DNA from: Hofstenia miamia
Taxonomy: Eukaryota > Xenacoelomorpha > Acoela
Assembly (NCBI GenBank): GCA_004352715.1
Contig: SCFE01000053.1
Coordinates: forward strand, 1,171,400 to 1,235,399
Direction: 5' to 3'
Length of the DNA stretch: 64,000 nt
Shown: positions 35,858-48,100 of the stretch, one piece after another
Numbering within the stretch: position 1 is the first letter of the stretch
Layout: every line of letters starts with the position of its first letter
Translations under genes and position numbers: made by a program
Notes under the pieces: model-generated
Seen by the model: the letters and a program-made list of their open reading frames with translations, nothing else
What the model was told of the DNA's origin: nothing
The model's database searches: none

Positions 35858-36400
35858 ATATTAGTTCTTTACTCTGACATGAGATACATTGTTATTAACT
35901 TGTATTAATTTCAAGTAACCCAATACTATTTAGGTATGCTGTTGTCACAGTTCCTCTCCATTATTCCACTGTGGCCTCTGGCCAACTCCAATCTCTGAAC
36001 CAATCCACATTTATGTGCCTCCATTGTTGATTGAGTAGCTCCAAGTCTCAGCTCAATGAAGTAACTTATGTGTTCCCTATCCTAACTTAGTGCAGCTCTC
36101 AAGGCTGAATGTAACTGACTTAAACTCAATTTGTAATGTGTAATTTTGTACTTTACTACCTGGCAATGTCACTAGCTGCTTTATAAATATTACTTCAGCC
36201 ATTACCAAAAACTATTGGCTTTAATTAACATATAAATAAAGTAAATAGTTAATTTCAGCTTCCTACCTTACATTTAGATAACACTACATGCATGGTCTAT
36301 TTATCAGTCTATTTATAGGTCACCTATTTAGACAAGGTAATCTAGATATAACCTACAGTAGGCTACCTAGCCTTATCTCTGATAGTCAATTATTTAATAC
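35858..36400 (-). repeat. LTR copy 1 (cut by N gap)
   Basis: Begins TGATATTAG on the plus strand and is very close to copy 3 at 42636-43267, with only scattered single changes. It stops at the N run about 85 bp before the expected end. A short piece of its right end is therefore hidden in the gap. Confidence 0.85.
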
Positions 36401-37400
36401 NNNNNNNNNNNNNNNNNNNNNNNNNNNNNNNNNNNNNNNNNNNNNNNNNNNNNNNNNNNNNNNNNNNNNNNNNNNNNNNNNNNNNNNNNNNNNNNNNNNN
36501 NNNNNNNNNNNNNNNNNNNNNNNNNNNNNNNNNNNNNNNNNNNNNNNNNNNNNNNNNNNNNNNNNNNNNNNNNNNNNNNNNNNNNNNNNNNNNNNNNNNN
36601 NNNNNNNNNNNNNNNNNNNNNNNNNNNNNNNNNNNNNNNNNNNNNNNNNNNNNNNNNNNNNNNNNNNNNNNNNNNNNNNNNNNNNNNNNNNNNNNNNNNN
36701 NNNNNNNNNNNNNNNNNNNNNNNNNNNNNNNNNNNNNNNNNNNNNNNNNNNNNNNNNNNNNNNNNNNNNNNNNNNNNNNNNNNNNNNNNNNNNNNNNNNN
36801 NNNNNNNNNNNNNNNNNNNNNNNNNNNNNNNNNNNNNNNNNNNNNNNNNNNNNNNNNNNNNNNNNNNNNNNNNNNNNNNNNNNNNNNNNNNNNNNNNNNN
36901 NNNNNNNNNNNNNNNNNNNNNNNNNNNNNNNNNNNNNNNNNNNNNNNNNNNNNNNNNNNNNNNNNNNNNNNNNNNNNNNNNNNNNNNNNNNNNNNNNNNN
37001 NNNNNNNNNNNNNNNNNNNNNNNNNNNNNNNNNNNNNNNNNNNNNNNNNNNNNNNNNNNNNNNNNNNNNNNNNNNNNNNNNNNNNNNNNNNNNNNNNNNN
37101 NNNNNNNNNNNNNNNNNNNNNNNNNNNNNNNNNNNNNNNNNNNNNNNNNNNNNNNNNNNNNNNNNNNNNNNNNNNNNNNNNNNNNNNNNNNNNNNNNNNN
37201 NNNNNNNNNNNNNNNNNNNNNNNNNNNNNNNNNNNNNNNNNNNNNNNNNNNNNNNNNNNNNNNNNNNNNNNNNNNNNNNNNNNNNNNNNNNNNNNNNNNN
37301 NNNNNNNNNNNNNNNNNNNNNNNNNNNNNNNNNNNNNNNNNNNNNNNNNNNNNNNNNNNNNNNNNNNNNNNNNNNNNNNNNNNNNNNNNNNNNNNNNNNN
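36401..37400. other. Assembly gap (1000 N)
   Basis: Exactly 1000 N between two LTR copies. The round number suggests a gap of estimated or arbitrary size. Protein frames across it have no meaning. Confidence 0.98.
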
Positions 37401-37437
37401 AATCATTGTTTCCTGTTCAATGCAAGTAGGGGTGCAC

Positions 37438-38072
37438 TGGTATTAATTCTCTACTCTGACATGAGATACATTATTATTAACTTACATTAACTTCAAGTAA
37501 CTCCATAATATTTAGGTATGCTGTTGCCACAGTTCCTCTCTGTGATTCCACTATGGCCTCTGGCCAACTTTGATCTCTGAAGCAATCCACGTCTGTGTGC
37601 CTCTGTTTTTGATTGAGTAGTTCCAAGTCTCAGCTCAACAAAGTAACTTATGTGTTCCTTATCCTAATTCAGTGCAGCTCTCAAGGCTGGATGTAACTGA
37701 CTTAAACTCAATTTGTAATGTGTAATTTTGTACTTTGCAACCTGGCAATGTCACTAGCTGCTTAATAAATATTACTTCAGCCATTACCAAAAACTATTGG
37801 CTTTAATTAACATAAATAAATAAAGTAACTAATTTATTTCAGCTTCCTACCTTACATTTAAATAATAGTACATGTGTGGTCTATTTATCAGTCTATTTAT
37901 AGGTCACCTAATAAGACAATGTAATATAGATATAACCTATGGTAGAATACCTAGCCTTATCTCCAATAGTCAATTATTTAATACATGCAAACAAATGAAT
38001 CAATAGTCAGCTAAACAGAGAAAAACTCCTATTTGTACACCTAACATAAATGCAGGTTCATGGCTTGGATCA
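37438..38072 (-). repeat. LTR copy 2 (diverged; candidate 3' LTR)
   Basis: 635 bp, plus-strand start TGGTATTAATTC and end TTGGATCA. It is clearly more diverged from copies 1 and 3 than they are from each other. It lies at the 3' side of the minus-strand coding region, with a moderately purine-rich tract (GAGATGAAATAGA on the minus strand) just before it. That fits the 3' LTR position. Confidence 0.8.
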
Positions 38073-38086
38073 AGGTCTATTTCATC

Positions 38087-40372
38087 TCATAATTCCATTA
38101 GCTGCTCATTTATTGGTTTCCCTTGTGTGTATAGCTGATAAGGAGTTATTGCTCCTTCAACATATACTCTTTCTTTGTTGTTGTTATTGAGCATTATCCC
38201 TTTCATTTTCTTGTAATCTTCTCTCTTGACTATTGCTGTGGCTCTTTCTTTGGTATTCACATAGGTCTTGTATTCATGTAAGAAGGTGTTCACTATTTTT
38301 ATGTTTTTCAGTATCCTCCATCTTGGGAGTACCATTGGGATGGAGACTTGTCTCTGGTGGGGTACAAATGAGGATCCTTGTTTTTATCTGTTTTTTCTAT
38401 TTATCTGTAGTCCTCTGATGTTGTTGGCGCTGTTGCCAGTCCAATCCTGGCTGGGTAATTCATTTTACCATCTTTCAATGTGTCCCAAAAAATTTGGGTT
38501 AATCCACTTCTGCTCATTTTTGTCTGAATTTTCTCATTTATTTCTAGTTTCAAAGTGATGCATTCTACATCCACCACCAGCTGGTTACATAGTTTCAGCA
38601 TTTCTTCTAGTTGTGCTTTCATGAATGCTTCTGTGAACATAAGTTTCATTGATGCAACTGTTTGCTCTTCTTTCACATACTGGTAGTTTCTGGAGCAAAT
38701 TTCCTCTGACTCTTTTGTTATCTTTATTTGGACTAAAAATCTTTCATCATCCATGTTGATCCATTCCATTGTGTGTTCTGGTGTGGAGGCCCCCCATTTC
38801 TCTATATTTATTCTATTAATTTGTTGTTGGGTTTTCAGGGATAGGATTAGTTGTGTTGATGTTAATAGTTCCTCCTCCTCCAGAATATCTTTCTGTGTCT
38901 TGGTTATCATCTCACAGACTTCAACAGGTTCTGTTATACCTCACCTCCACATCATTTCTGCACTCTTAATGATTTTTATGAATGTGCAGCAAGGGCTCTC
39001 TTTTTCATATCTTTTCATGTCTTTATTGTGCACTTGTTGTATGTTTTTGTCTTTCATCATTTTTGTGATCTCCTTGGTGTCTGCAATTTTTCTCTTTATG
39101 ATCTTTTTGGTTGTTAGCCAAGGTTCTGTTTGGACCTGCCTGAGCCACATTTTCAATGTAGCACCCCACATGTATTCTCTCATGGGTTCATCAAATATTG
39201 TTATTTCTTCTGACACAATTCCTGTTATGTTTGCCATGTCTACTGTTGACATTCTTCCCATCTGACTCTATTTGACTATTATCCTGCTAATAAATTTCTC
39301 AATTTCTTGCATCAGCTTCTTTAGTTTGTCAGGGGATGTCAATTTCTCTATGTGTCCTTTGACTAGCCAGTTTTTCATTTGAGTGTTTATTGGGGACATC
39401 ACTATTTCATATTTCTTTGCCTTTGTTAGTTTTTGTTGGCCTGCTCTTGAGATCAGTAATTGTAATCCTTGCTCTTGTGTTGTGAATATTGCTAACAGCC
39501 ATGCGGATGTTCTAAATCTGATCTCTGGAGCATTCTTTTCTTTGAATATCAAGTTTTTGAAGTCTTTTATTGAGTTTAGCTCATATGCTCTGTTTATTTC
39601 TATCAGTGCTATCTCAATCATTTTGTGGTATTTTTCAACAGAGCTTTGATATCTATTTTGGGCCATTCTTCTTTAGTTTTCTTCTGCAATTTCATTTTGT
39701 TCCATATTTCTTGTATTCTTTTGATGTGCTCCTGTTTCTGTGTGAGGCTGCACTTAATGAACAGTGTGTTAGCTTTTTCCATGCTTTCTGCATTTGTTGT
39801 CATTTCTATTGTTTTGATTTGTTTGTAAACTCTATGGCTATGCAAGGATCTACCATCAATCTGCAGTAGGCTACCCAATAATCTATTTGTAGATCAAAGC
39901 ATATCAATTCTGCTGTTTTCATCTCTGTTGCTGTCTTCTCCCATAGGAACACGTTCTCCACTCATATTTGTAAATTGCCCAGGAAAGGTGGCAGTTCTTT
40001 GAGAGTCATTCTTCCAATAATCACCATTCTTATACCTTGGACCCTTGCCATCCTCAGTGTCTGATCTAATTGTTTTTCCAAGTTTTTGTTGTACTCTTTT
40101 TCCTTTAGAACATGGATGACTGTTAGATTGTCTTTGTCTATGTTAATTTCTGGTATTTTTGCAATTTGTCCTATATATGCCATGATTGCTTGGGTTGGTT
40201 TGAGTGTGAAATTTTCATCAAATGTGACATGTACTGTGCTGCAAATGTATGGTCTTTCTACCATTTCATTCAGCTCTCTCTCTGATAGCTTATTATTGTG
40301 TTGACCATCAGTCTTTTCTGTGCATCTAAAATGATGGGTAGGTTGCTGCCCTCTGTTTTTGCTATTCTTCAT
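38087..40372 (-). pseudogene. Long unidentified coding region downstream of the integrase
   Basis: Adjacent minus-strand frames cover about 2.3 kb with almost no gaps. From 39666 down to 38401 a single frame of about 420 codons is broken only by two stops: a TAG near 39265 and a TGA near 38940, where the surrounding AGG TGA GGT could derive from a CGA codon. Other joints need frameshifts (near 39880, 39640 and 38370). The predicted product is highly charged and rich in Lys, Glu, Ile, Thr and Met, partly coiled-coil-like. It has no signal peptide, membrane segment or CxxC zinc pattern. It therefore does not look like an Env or a nucleocapsid. Position 3' of the integrase and before LTR copy 2 suggests an extra ORF of this retroelement. 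Family unknown. Confidence 0.6.
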
Positions 40373-40599
40373 ATGTGGGCTTTTGTTTCTGGCAACAATT
40401 TTTTGTATGCATTATTTCTCATCTTTAGTGTTCCCATGATATAGGGGTGCAATGTTTCTCCATCTCTTTTCAACATGCTGTTCTCTCTCTCTTTTGAGCA
40501 TACTGTTCTATCTATGTGGTTTTGGAGGGTGTAGCTGCTTGGTACTTAGTGGCTTACTGGTGCTCAGCTCACCATCAAGTGAGTCCATGCTGATGGTCT

Positions 40600-40975
40600 C
40601 TACTGAGTTGCCCTCAAATTGGCTCACAGTTGACTCTTTCAGCAATTGACCAGTTGTGGGATCAGTAGATATGTCAGCCCCAAATCACTTTTAAATGTGT
40701 ACAGTTCTTCACCCACTTGCACCTTCCCCAGGAACTCCAATTGTCACACTGCCCTTGAGTTGGCAAAATGGACTGGAAGGAAAGTTGAGCTGCTTTTCAC
40801 CAGTTCTCTACATGCCCTTGAATTGGTGTTGCTGATCTCTGGGGTTTTCACTGGTTCTCTGCTTGCTCTCAAATTGGCAGTGCAGATCTCCAGCAGGAGA
40901 GGCATTATGACTTTTCGTCTCCCTGCCCTTGAATCAGTGTTGGGGACTACTCTCTGCCTTTGATTAGTCATTGGT
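40600..40975 (-). repeat. Degenerate intragenic repeat in the retroelement
   Basis: A phrase like TGCCCTTGAATTGG recurs at about 40609, 40748, 40812, 40863 and 40925, spaced roughly 50-65 bp apart after the first copy. On the minus strand it yields repeated 'NSRAxREPVK'-like peptides. It lies between the integrase tail and the long unidentified region, so it may encode a repetitive linker or be a non-coding spacer. Confidence 0.5.
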
Positions 40976-41099
40976 TCATTCTTGGCCCTTCCACCTTCTG
41001 TCTGACGTCTAGTTCAAGACCTCCTTTGTATTCTTCTCCATAGGTTTGACATTGTCATCTCCTCAGCTCTCTAGTTCCAGCACACTTCTCTTTCTCAGT

Positions 41100-42620
41100 G
41101 GTTGTTGCTGTTGCAGAAAGTAAATTTAAATCCCATACCTCTGGGTCATATATATATTTATCTCTTGCTATTCACCTTGGCAGCTCTCTCCTTTGTAAAT
41201 TTTCATTATCAATGTTCATTTCAAATTCCTCATCAAAACCTTCTTCTGGTAAACTGCCTAACTCACTCATATCATACATAATTTTGTTTCCATTAATTTG
41301 ATTTATTTTAAATTCAGCATTTTTGTCCAGTCTTGATTCCTCAATATCTGCCATTGCTTGTTTTAAATTTTGGAAATGCAATAATCTGCCATTGTTTAGC
41401 ATATACACAGTATTTGGTAGTACCTGAGTTATTTTATATGGATTTGACCAAATCATTATCAATTTTCAGACCTGGTTTGTGTCTGTCAGTTTCATTGGTA
41501 TAAATGCATAAACTGTGTCGCCTATTTTGTGTGCATGACTGTAGATTTTTTCACTATAGTTTCCTGTTGTGTCATGGCGGATTTCTTTGTGTTGTGGCAC
41601 ATTGTCACGTGTATTGCTGTTATTTGGTTTCTTAATTGATTCACATATTGATTGTCCATCTTCTTGCTGTAGGCAAAATATTGCATTGATAATGGCGTTG
41701 CTGCCTCTCTTCCAAACATGGCCTTGAATGGCATTATTCCTGTTATCAAGTATATGGATGTGTTATAAAAGTATTCAATCATTTTGATTACTTCCTGCCA
41801 CTTGTGGCCCCCTATTCTCAATGTTGTCACTCTTATCACTTTGATCAATGTCCTGTTCAATCTTTCTACAGTGCCATTCACCTGTAGATGATACACTGTC
41901 ATTCTTTTGCTCACTACCTCCAGTGGAGATGACATTTCCTGAAATAGATCACTTTTGAATTGTGGTCACTTGTCTGTGATTATTGTCTCCATGGGTCCAA
42001 ACTTTAAGATCCATTCTTTCATTACTATCTCCACAGTTTTTTAACCATTGTGTTCTTCATGGGGATCAATCTCACATACTTAGTGAAGTTGTCCACCATT
42101 ACTAGTAAATGTTGATATCCCTCTTCATCCTTTGATAACATCTCCAAATCTATATGTACAATTTTGTTGAGTTGTGTTGCTATGATTTTTTCCAGTGGTT
42201 CTCTCTGCATTGGGAAATGCTGTTTGTTATTGAGGAGGCATGTTGTACACTTGTTGATTATTTCCTTGGTGACTTTTCTCATTGCATTGTGATAAACCTT
42301 GCATTGAAAGTGATCTCAGTTTGTGTAATGCCTAAATGGCCCTTCTTGTGCACTTTTCTTATCAAGTCTCATTTCTAGTATTCTGGTATTGTGATCCTAT
42401 TGTTCTGTGCTTCCATGTACAGGAGTCCATTCTTGCTTCTTTTCCATCTATATCTCTCATAGTAACTCACTGTAAATCTTGATAGTTTTAAGCTTGGTTC
42501 CTGTAGCTTTCTTATGATTTTGTTTAGTATCACATCATCTTTTTTTTCTCTATGATCTCTGATTCTGATATTTCTTCTTTTATTGCAATTGGCAACACTG
42601 CTTTTCCCTTCTTATCAATG
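41100..42620 (-). pseudogene. Ty3/gypsy-like integrase (decayed)
   Basis: Read on the minus strand, the parts come in canonical order. There is a His2Cys2 zinc site (HKKGH near 42320; CTTC near 42245). Next is the DDE core with HIDLE, VDNFTKY and, near 41950, an ITDK-like second Asp region, then 'NGTVERLNRTL' with the catalytic Glu (about 41870). A GPY/F-like tail (NPYKITQVLPNTVYML, about 41410-41450) follows. This is the layout of Ty3/gypsy (Metaviridae) integrases. Several stops and at least one frameshift show decay. Gag, protease, RT and RNase H, expected upstream, are absent: the integrase starts almost directly after LTR copy 3. The gene would have inserted the element's cDNA. Confidence 0.8.
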
Positions 42621-42635
42621 TTTATCTCTGGCAAC

Positions 42636-43267
42636 TGATATTAGTTCTTTACTCTGACATGAGATACATTGTTATTAACTTGTATTAATTTCAAGTAACC
42701 CAATACTATTTAGGTATGCTGTTGTCACAGTTCCTCTCCATTATTCCACGTGGCCTCTGGCCAACTCCAATCTCTGAACCAATCCACATTTATGTACCTC
42801 CATTGTTGATTGAGTAGCTCCAAGTCTCAGCTCAATGAAGTAACTTATGTGTTCCCTATCCTAACTTAGTGCAGCTCTCAAGGCTGGATGTAACTGACTT
42901 AAACTCAATTTGTAATGTGTAATTTTGTACTTTACAACCTGGCAATGTCACTAGCTGCTTTATAAATATTACTTCAGCCATTACCAAAAACTATTGGCTT
43001 TAATTAAAATATAAATAAAGTAAATAGTTAATTTCAGCTTCCTACCTTACATTTAGATAACACTACATACATGGTCTATTTATCAGTCTATTTATAGGTC
43101 ACCTATTTAGACAATGTAATATAGATATAACCTACAATAGGCTACCTAGCCTTATCTTTGATAATCAATTATTTAATACATGAAAATGAATGAATCAATA
43201 GTCAGCTAAACAGAGAAAAACTCCTATTCATACACCTAACCTAAATGCAGGTTCATGGCTTGGATCA
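42636..43267 (-). repeat. LTR copy 3 (candidate 5' LTR)
   Basis: 632 bp, TGATATTAG...TTGGATCA on the plus strand (TGATCC...ATATCA on the coding strand, with a 4-bp terminal inversion). It is nearly identical to copy 1. On its inner side it meets the integrase region directly with no leader or gag-RT, so an internal deletion or a recombination joins here. Confidence 0.85.
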
Positions 43268-44030
43268 AGGACCCTCAAATCGCTCACAAATTGTGCCCAA
43301 GCTACTACTACTGCATTTACCATTTAGCTTGACATGATTTATAAATAAGCAAACCAAATGAAATCTAAAGATAAGATTTTCGAAGAATTTACTTCAACAG
43401 TTTCCAAATTGATTCTCACTCTATTTATAGTTAAATTCAAAAAGTACCTGTTTCTTGAAATTTGAATTTATTCATCTGCCAAAAATGGCTAAACATAATG
43501 GAAGTGTTTTTGCCTCCTTCATTTAGTCAAATTATTTGTTAACAAGTACTAATTTGCTATATTGTTTCTTAGTTGCATATTACAAACATAATGATGATAA
43601 TTAAATTTAAATTTTTTATAATCAATCAAAAATAATTTGATCTTAATTCTGACTAATAATCTGATCTTCTCTTCTTAGCAGCATTATGCCTTGGATTATG
43701 CTACACAATACAAATGATTTTCAAATTTCAAATGGGCTTGGTGAATATTCATTGTAAATGTGGAAAATAATTTGTTCTTTTAAAACAATGCTAGGTTGTT
43801 GAGGTTAATAAATAGAAAACAGGTTTATCCTAATTAAGATGTAATAACAAAGATGTCATACATGCAGCATAAAAATGATAATCAAGTTATTTAACAATGA
43901 TGTCATTTAAAAAGTTGTCAGGATATTGAATGTTAAATAGGATGCTTAAAATTTTCACATTTTAAGTACAAAAAATTACTCACACAGTAATAAGGTTTTA
44001 TAAAGTTTATTAAAAGTTTTGACAAATTTA
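43268..44030. other. Flank of the LTR element, no gene seen
   Basis: CpG-poor, AT-rich sequence between LTR copy 3 and the piggyBac remnant. Nothing recognised. Confidence 0.5.
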
Positions 44031-44039
44031 CTGCTATAA

Positions 44040-45160
44040 ATGATCTGTGGGGCAAAAGTGACAGCCACCCATACTATAGTGCTATGATGGACAGGAATTG
44101 ATTCAAATTCTTCTTAAAAAGCGTTTTTTGATGACATATAATCATGTAAGCATTGACTTAAGGATGACAGTTTAGCTGCAATGAGTGATATTTGGAGTTT
44201 TTTCAATAAAAATCTGAGGAATGTTCATGTTCTTTATTATAATTTGACAGTCAACAAACAACTAGTAGGGTATTGACATAAAATTTCTGGACATACCATA
44301 ATGCAATCAAACCACCAAATATGGTGTGAAAATCTATTGTCTTAGTGAGTCCAATACCAGCTTTACTTAGAATGGGATTATTTACACAGGTAAAGAGGCT
44401 GGTCACATTCCTCAAAATCTTGCTATCAACATTGTTATGGAACTCTGTTTACCATATTTTGGTAGTGGATGAAATATTGTTACAGATAAGTATTTTATGT
44501 CAAATGATTTGGCAAAAGCCCTTCTCAATTAAGATCTGACTATTCTGGGACATTTACATGCAAACAAAAATTTCTTCCACCATGTATTAAGAAAATCAAT
44601 CATCATTTGATCCCATCAAGTCATTATGCTTATATATACCAAAGAGAAACAGAAATTTAATTATTTTAAATGCATTGCATAATGGTACTGAAGATCTTGG
44701 TCATTCATCCAGTAACCCTGCTATGGTATTAGATGACAATCATAGTAAAGAAGGTGTTGGCATAATGGATGGCAATATTGAAAAATTCACTTCTCAAAGA
44801 AAAATGGACAGGTGGCCACGTCTTCATTTTTCAATATAATTGACATCAAAGTGAATAATGGATTCATTTTGATGAAAATTGAATATCATGAAAAAATTCA
44901 TGAAAAATACTTCATTCTTTCTTTTTAAAGAATAGGCTGAAAGTCATTTGCAACAAGTACGTACATCTCCAAAACCACATTAGGGACCATGGCTACAATG
45001 TGCTTCCTTCTGTTAACCCACCTCAGTTGTGTCCTTCTACTTGAGTTTTGCATTGTCATACATGCCATAAAACTCAAGGTTGACCTATGATGATTGCCAA
45101 AGACTGATTTATCCTTCTCTGTGACAAAGAAATACTGTAGCTAAATGGAATGAGTGTTTC
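44040..45160 (+). pseudogene. Decayed piggyBac transposase
   Basis: Pieces in shifting plus-strand frames follow the order of a piggyBac transposase. 'LAAMSDIWSFFNKNLRNV' leads into 'NLTVNKQLVGY' (usually TVDEqLvgFRG, first catalytic Asp region). 'VMELCLPYFGSG' then 'VTDKYFMSNDLAKALL' corresponds to the second Asp region (VDNFFTSlpLaeeL). 'KEGVGIMDGNIEKFTSQRK' then 'DRWP' and 'IIDIKVNNGFIL' matches the third (GVDtmD..kR.tRRWP..iiDia..NayI). Several catalytic Asp appear replaced (VNKQ for VDEQ). Stops and frameshifts abound. No TTAA-bounded ends were found. It is a different copy from the element at 3.6-4.5 kb. Confidence 0.7.
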
Positions 45161-48100
45161 TGATATACAAGACTGAATCTTACATTTAATTTGTTTGATA
45201 TAAGTTTTTATGATTTTATTATTGTGATTCATTGTTGTTCATGAAGAGTCCTATTGATTTTGAGGTTTAACAAAACATATTTTTTTTTAAATTGAAAACT
45301 TTTCCATTCAAAGGATGAAGATAGCAGTTGAGAAAGAGTAGGAATTAATTACTGAACACAATCTAAATGAATGACAGCAAGAGATCCATGAAATTCCAGT
45401 CATTAGCTAAGAAAAAGTACCTTCAACTATGCTGCTACATATTTGTAGCATTTTGGGCTTATTAGGGGTGTTAAGTTAGATACTTGATAAGGCTTAAGTG
45501 CACACCCATTAAATGCTAATTTGCTATGATCAATGATGTTTAGAAGTACACTTAGCCACCTACAACATTCTTCAGGTACCTTTGAATAACTGCACAGTGG
45601 CATTCTTTTGTTAAATTTTGAAATCAATTAATTTCTTACAGAATCATATTTCATTTTGCATCCACCAACTAATGTTTGAGAAATTTAAAAATGAATTTTT
45701 TGGGTAAACCACATAAGCAGCAATTGTATTTCATCAAATGAGAATGTTCTTACAACAGAATTACACAGTGTATCCCCACATCAATCAAATAATTTCTCAA
45801 TTGGAGATAATCATAATAGATCCATGTTTTTCAAACATGTAAATAAAATTTTGAATTTTGATTGAGTAAAGGAATAAACAACTTCTGCAACAAAAATATA
45901 TCAACTTATCAAGCCAGCTCTCAAGTTTTAAAAAATATTTTTGTGTTATGTCCAGTTATAATGTACTTCTTGATATTTACAAACCTGAAACCAATTTTTA
46001 CTGCAGTATTTTCTTTATATAGATTCATAGTAAAACATGCTATTTTCTTCTTGCATTTACAAATTGCTCCATGAGATTTTATACATTTTGATTTCCTAAT
46101 GTTCATTTATGTGAACAAATTATCATTTATATAGATAGATAGATAGATAGATAGATATATAGAGAGATAAATAACTTATTTATTACAGATAGCTATTCAT
46201 ATATTAAAAAAACAATGATTGAATAACATGAATCAACAATGGAAATTGAAAAAGTTGTAGAAACACTTAGAATATTTGAGATGACAATTTGGAAAGAGCC
46301 CTTAATAAACTTCACAAGTATACTTCTATTGAAGTTTTGCTGGTAGGCTGTATGATATACCTGGTTACAAAATATGCTCATTCTCATTTCTCAATTATCT
46401 ACATCATTTTCACATTAGGTATATTGGCTTAGATGCTAATTGAGAGAAAGTAATCAATTATATCAAGTTTTGCTACCTTGGTTTGGTTTGTTTATTATTT
46501 CATTACAGTTCACCCCTATATGGTTCTGTTTAAGACAGTTTTTCACTCCAAGTTTACAAACCTTGTATAATTTACATTCTGCTTTTCAATTTCAATAATG
46601 TGTACTTATTGTACAAGAATACCTTTCTGAGTAAGTCTCTCAAAATAGTTATAAAAGAAAACAGAGCAAGATGAGTACAAGCTCATGAAATCATCTTTGA
46701 TCTGTAAGGAAGATATGTAAAATTTATTACAGTCCCTTTTGATCAAAATACAAAGTTAAACAGTGTCAAGATGCTGAAGTTGCAGCATAATGTGGTGATC
46801 TGGGTTCAAATATCTAAGAAACATGTTGGATTGACTATTAGTTAAAATGTAGTTATGTTTTATTGCTGTTTGTAACTTGCTTTTGAAGATATATGTATAA
46901 TATCTTACTGATAAAGTACTAAACAATTCAATAAGAAATGTTGTCATGATGTGATTCAGTTTTCATTGTTTGTTCTTAATCTCCTAAAACAGTTAACTAA
47001 GAAATCATAGGAGGTTAGATGTCAGATGTGATCATTGAAACTGACTTAATATGCTAAATATCTTATTGTATAGTTTGGTTAACTCTTCAGCAGATAATAT
47101 TGACTAATCAAGTACAGGTAATCCTAATTATGCCACAAAAATTGAATCATTCTATTATGAGTTCTTGCTTTCCATTAGTATTTTTTCCTGTTTGCATTGC
47201 CTTTAATAGTTCCTCCTCTTCAAAATTCATTTTAAGTAAGAGTTTAATCACAGGTATGGGATAATGGTCACATTATTTTGCAATTTAATTTTAAGTTTAA
47301 TTCAGTTTCAAAGAATATATTCTGGAGCAATGTATTCACTATATTACAGAAAATTTTCAAAAGTCCATTATGATAATACCATTATGATACTGTCTTTGTT
47401 GGTTCTTCTGATAGGAAAATGATATTTCTACTCAAATCTTTGTATTCAATAAGCTGAGATAATTTGCCAATAATTGCTAATATTGTTCAGCTTTTAAATA
47501 CTTTTACAATGACAGTGCAGAGTAGTTTTTTGCCTTGTAAATGGTGCCTAAGCAATGTACATTTCTTCTTCCTTTTTGAAGAATATCAATAGTGTTTTTG
47601 CAATAGTATGATATAAAGCTTTTGTTCAGGCATTGCACTATATCTGGAAACAATTGTTTCCAACACAGTACATCTGTTGTTGGTGAAAATTAAATATAAT
47701 AGATTCTTCTTTGCTGAAGAAATAATTTTAAATCCACCCACTACAAATTCCAAAACTGATTATGGCCCTGGCCCAAAAAATTCACATCTGTTTTTTGAGA
47801 TACAGACATTTGCAATGGAACTATAGTTGAATTCTTCCCTGTTATTATCATTAAAACTTTTTCATCATTTTCACATTTGAGCTAATTTTTCCCCTAATTT
47901 GAGTTCATTGGATCCTTCAATCCTAATATAACCAACAACTACTGGAAAATATGATGGGAATATTAAAAAATCTAGGAAATTTTGAACATAAACAAATGGT
48001 TTTTTGAAGTTTATATTCATAAATATTCAAAAATGAATTTTTTTATTGAATTGCTCGAATTATAAAAAAATTCAAATTTTTGCATTCCTTTTGGGATCAA

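Noticed and set aside
36288-37490. Long open frames on both strands across the 1000-N gap
   Set aside because: They are open only because N codons contain no stops. The real bases on each side are LTR sequence.
38233-41301. Many plus-strand frames rich in Ser, Phe, Leu and Cys opposite the retroelement
   Set aside because: They are antisense shadows of the minus-strand integrase and downstream coding region, which carry recognisable motifs or continuous frames.
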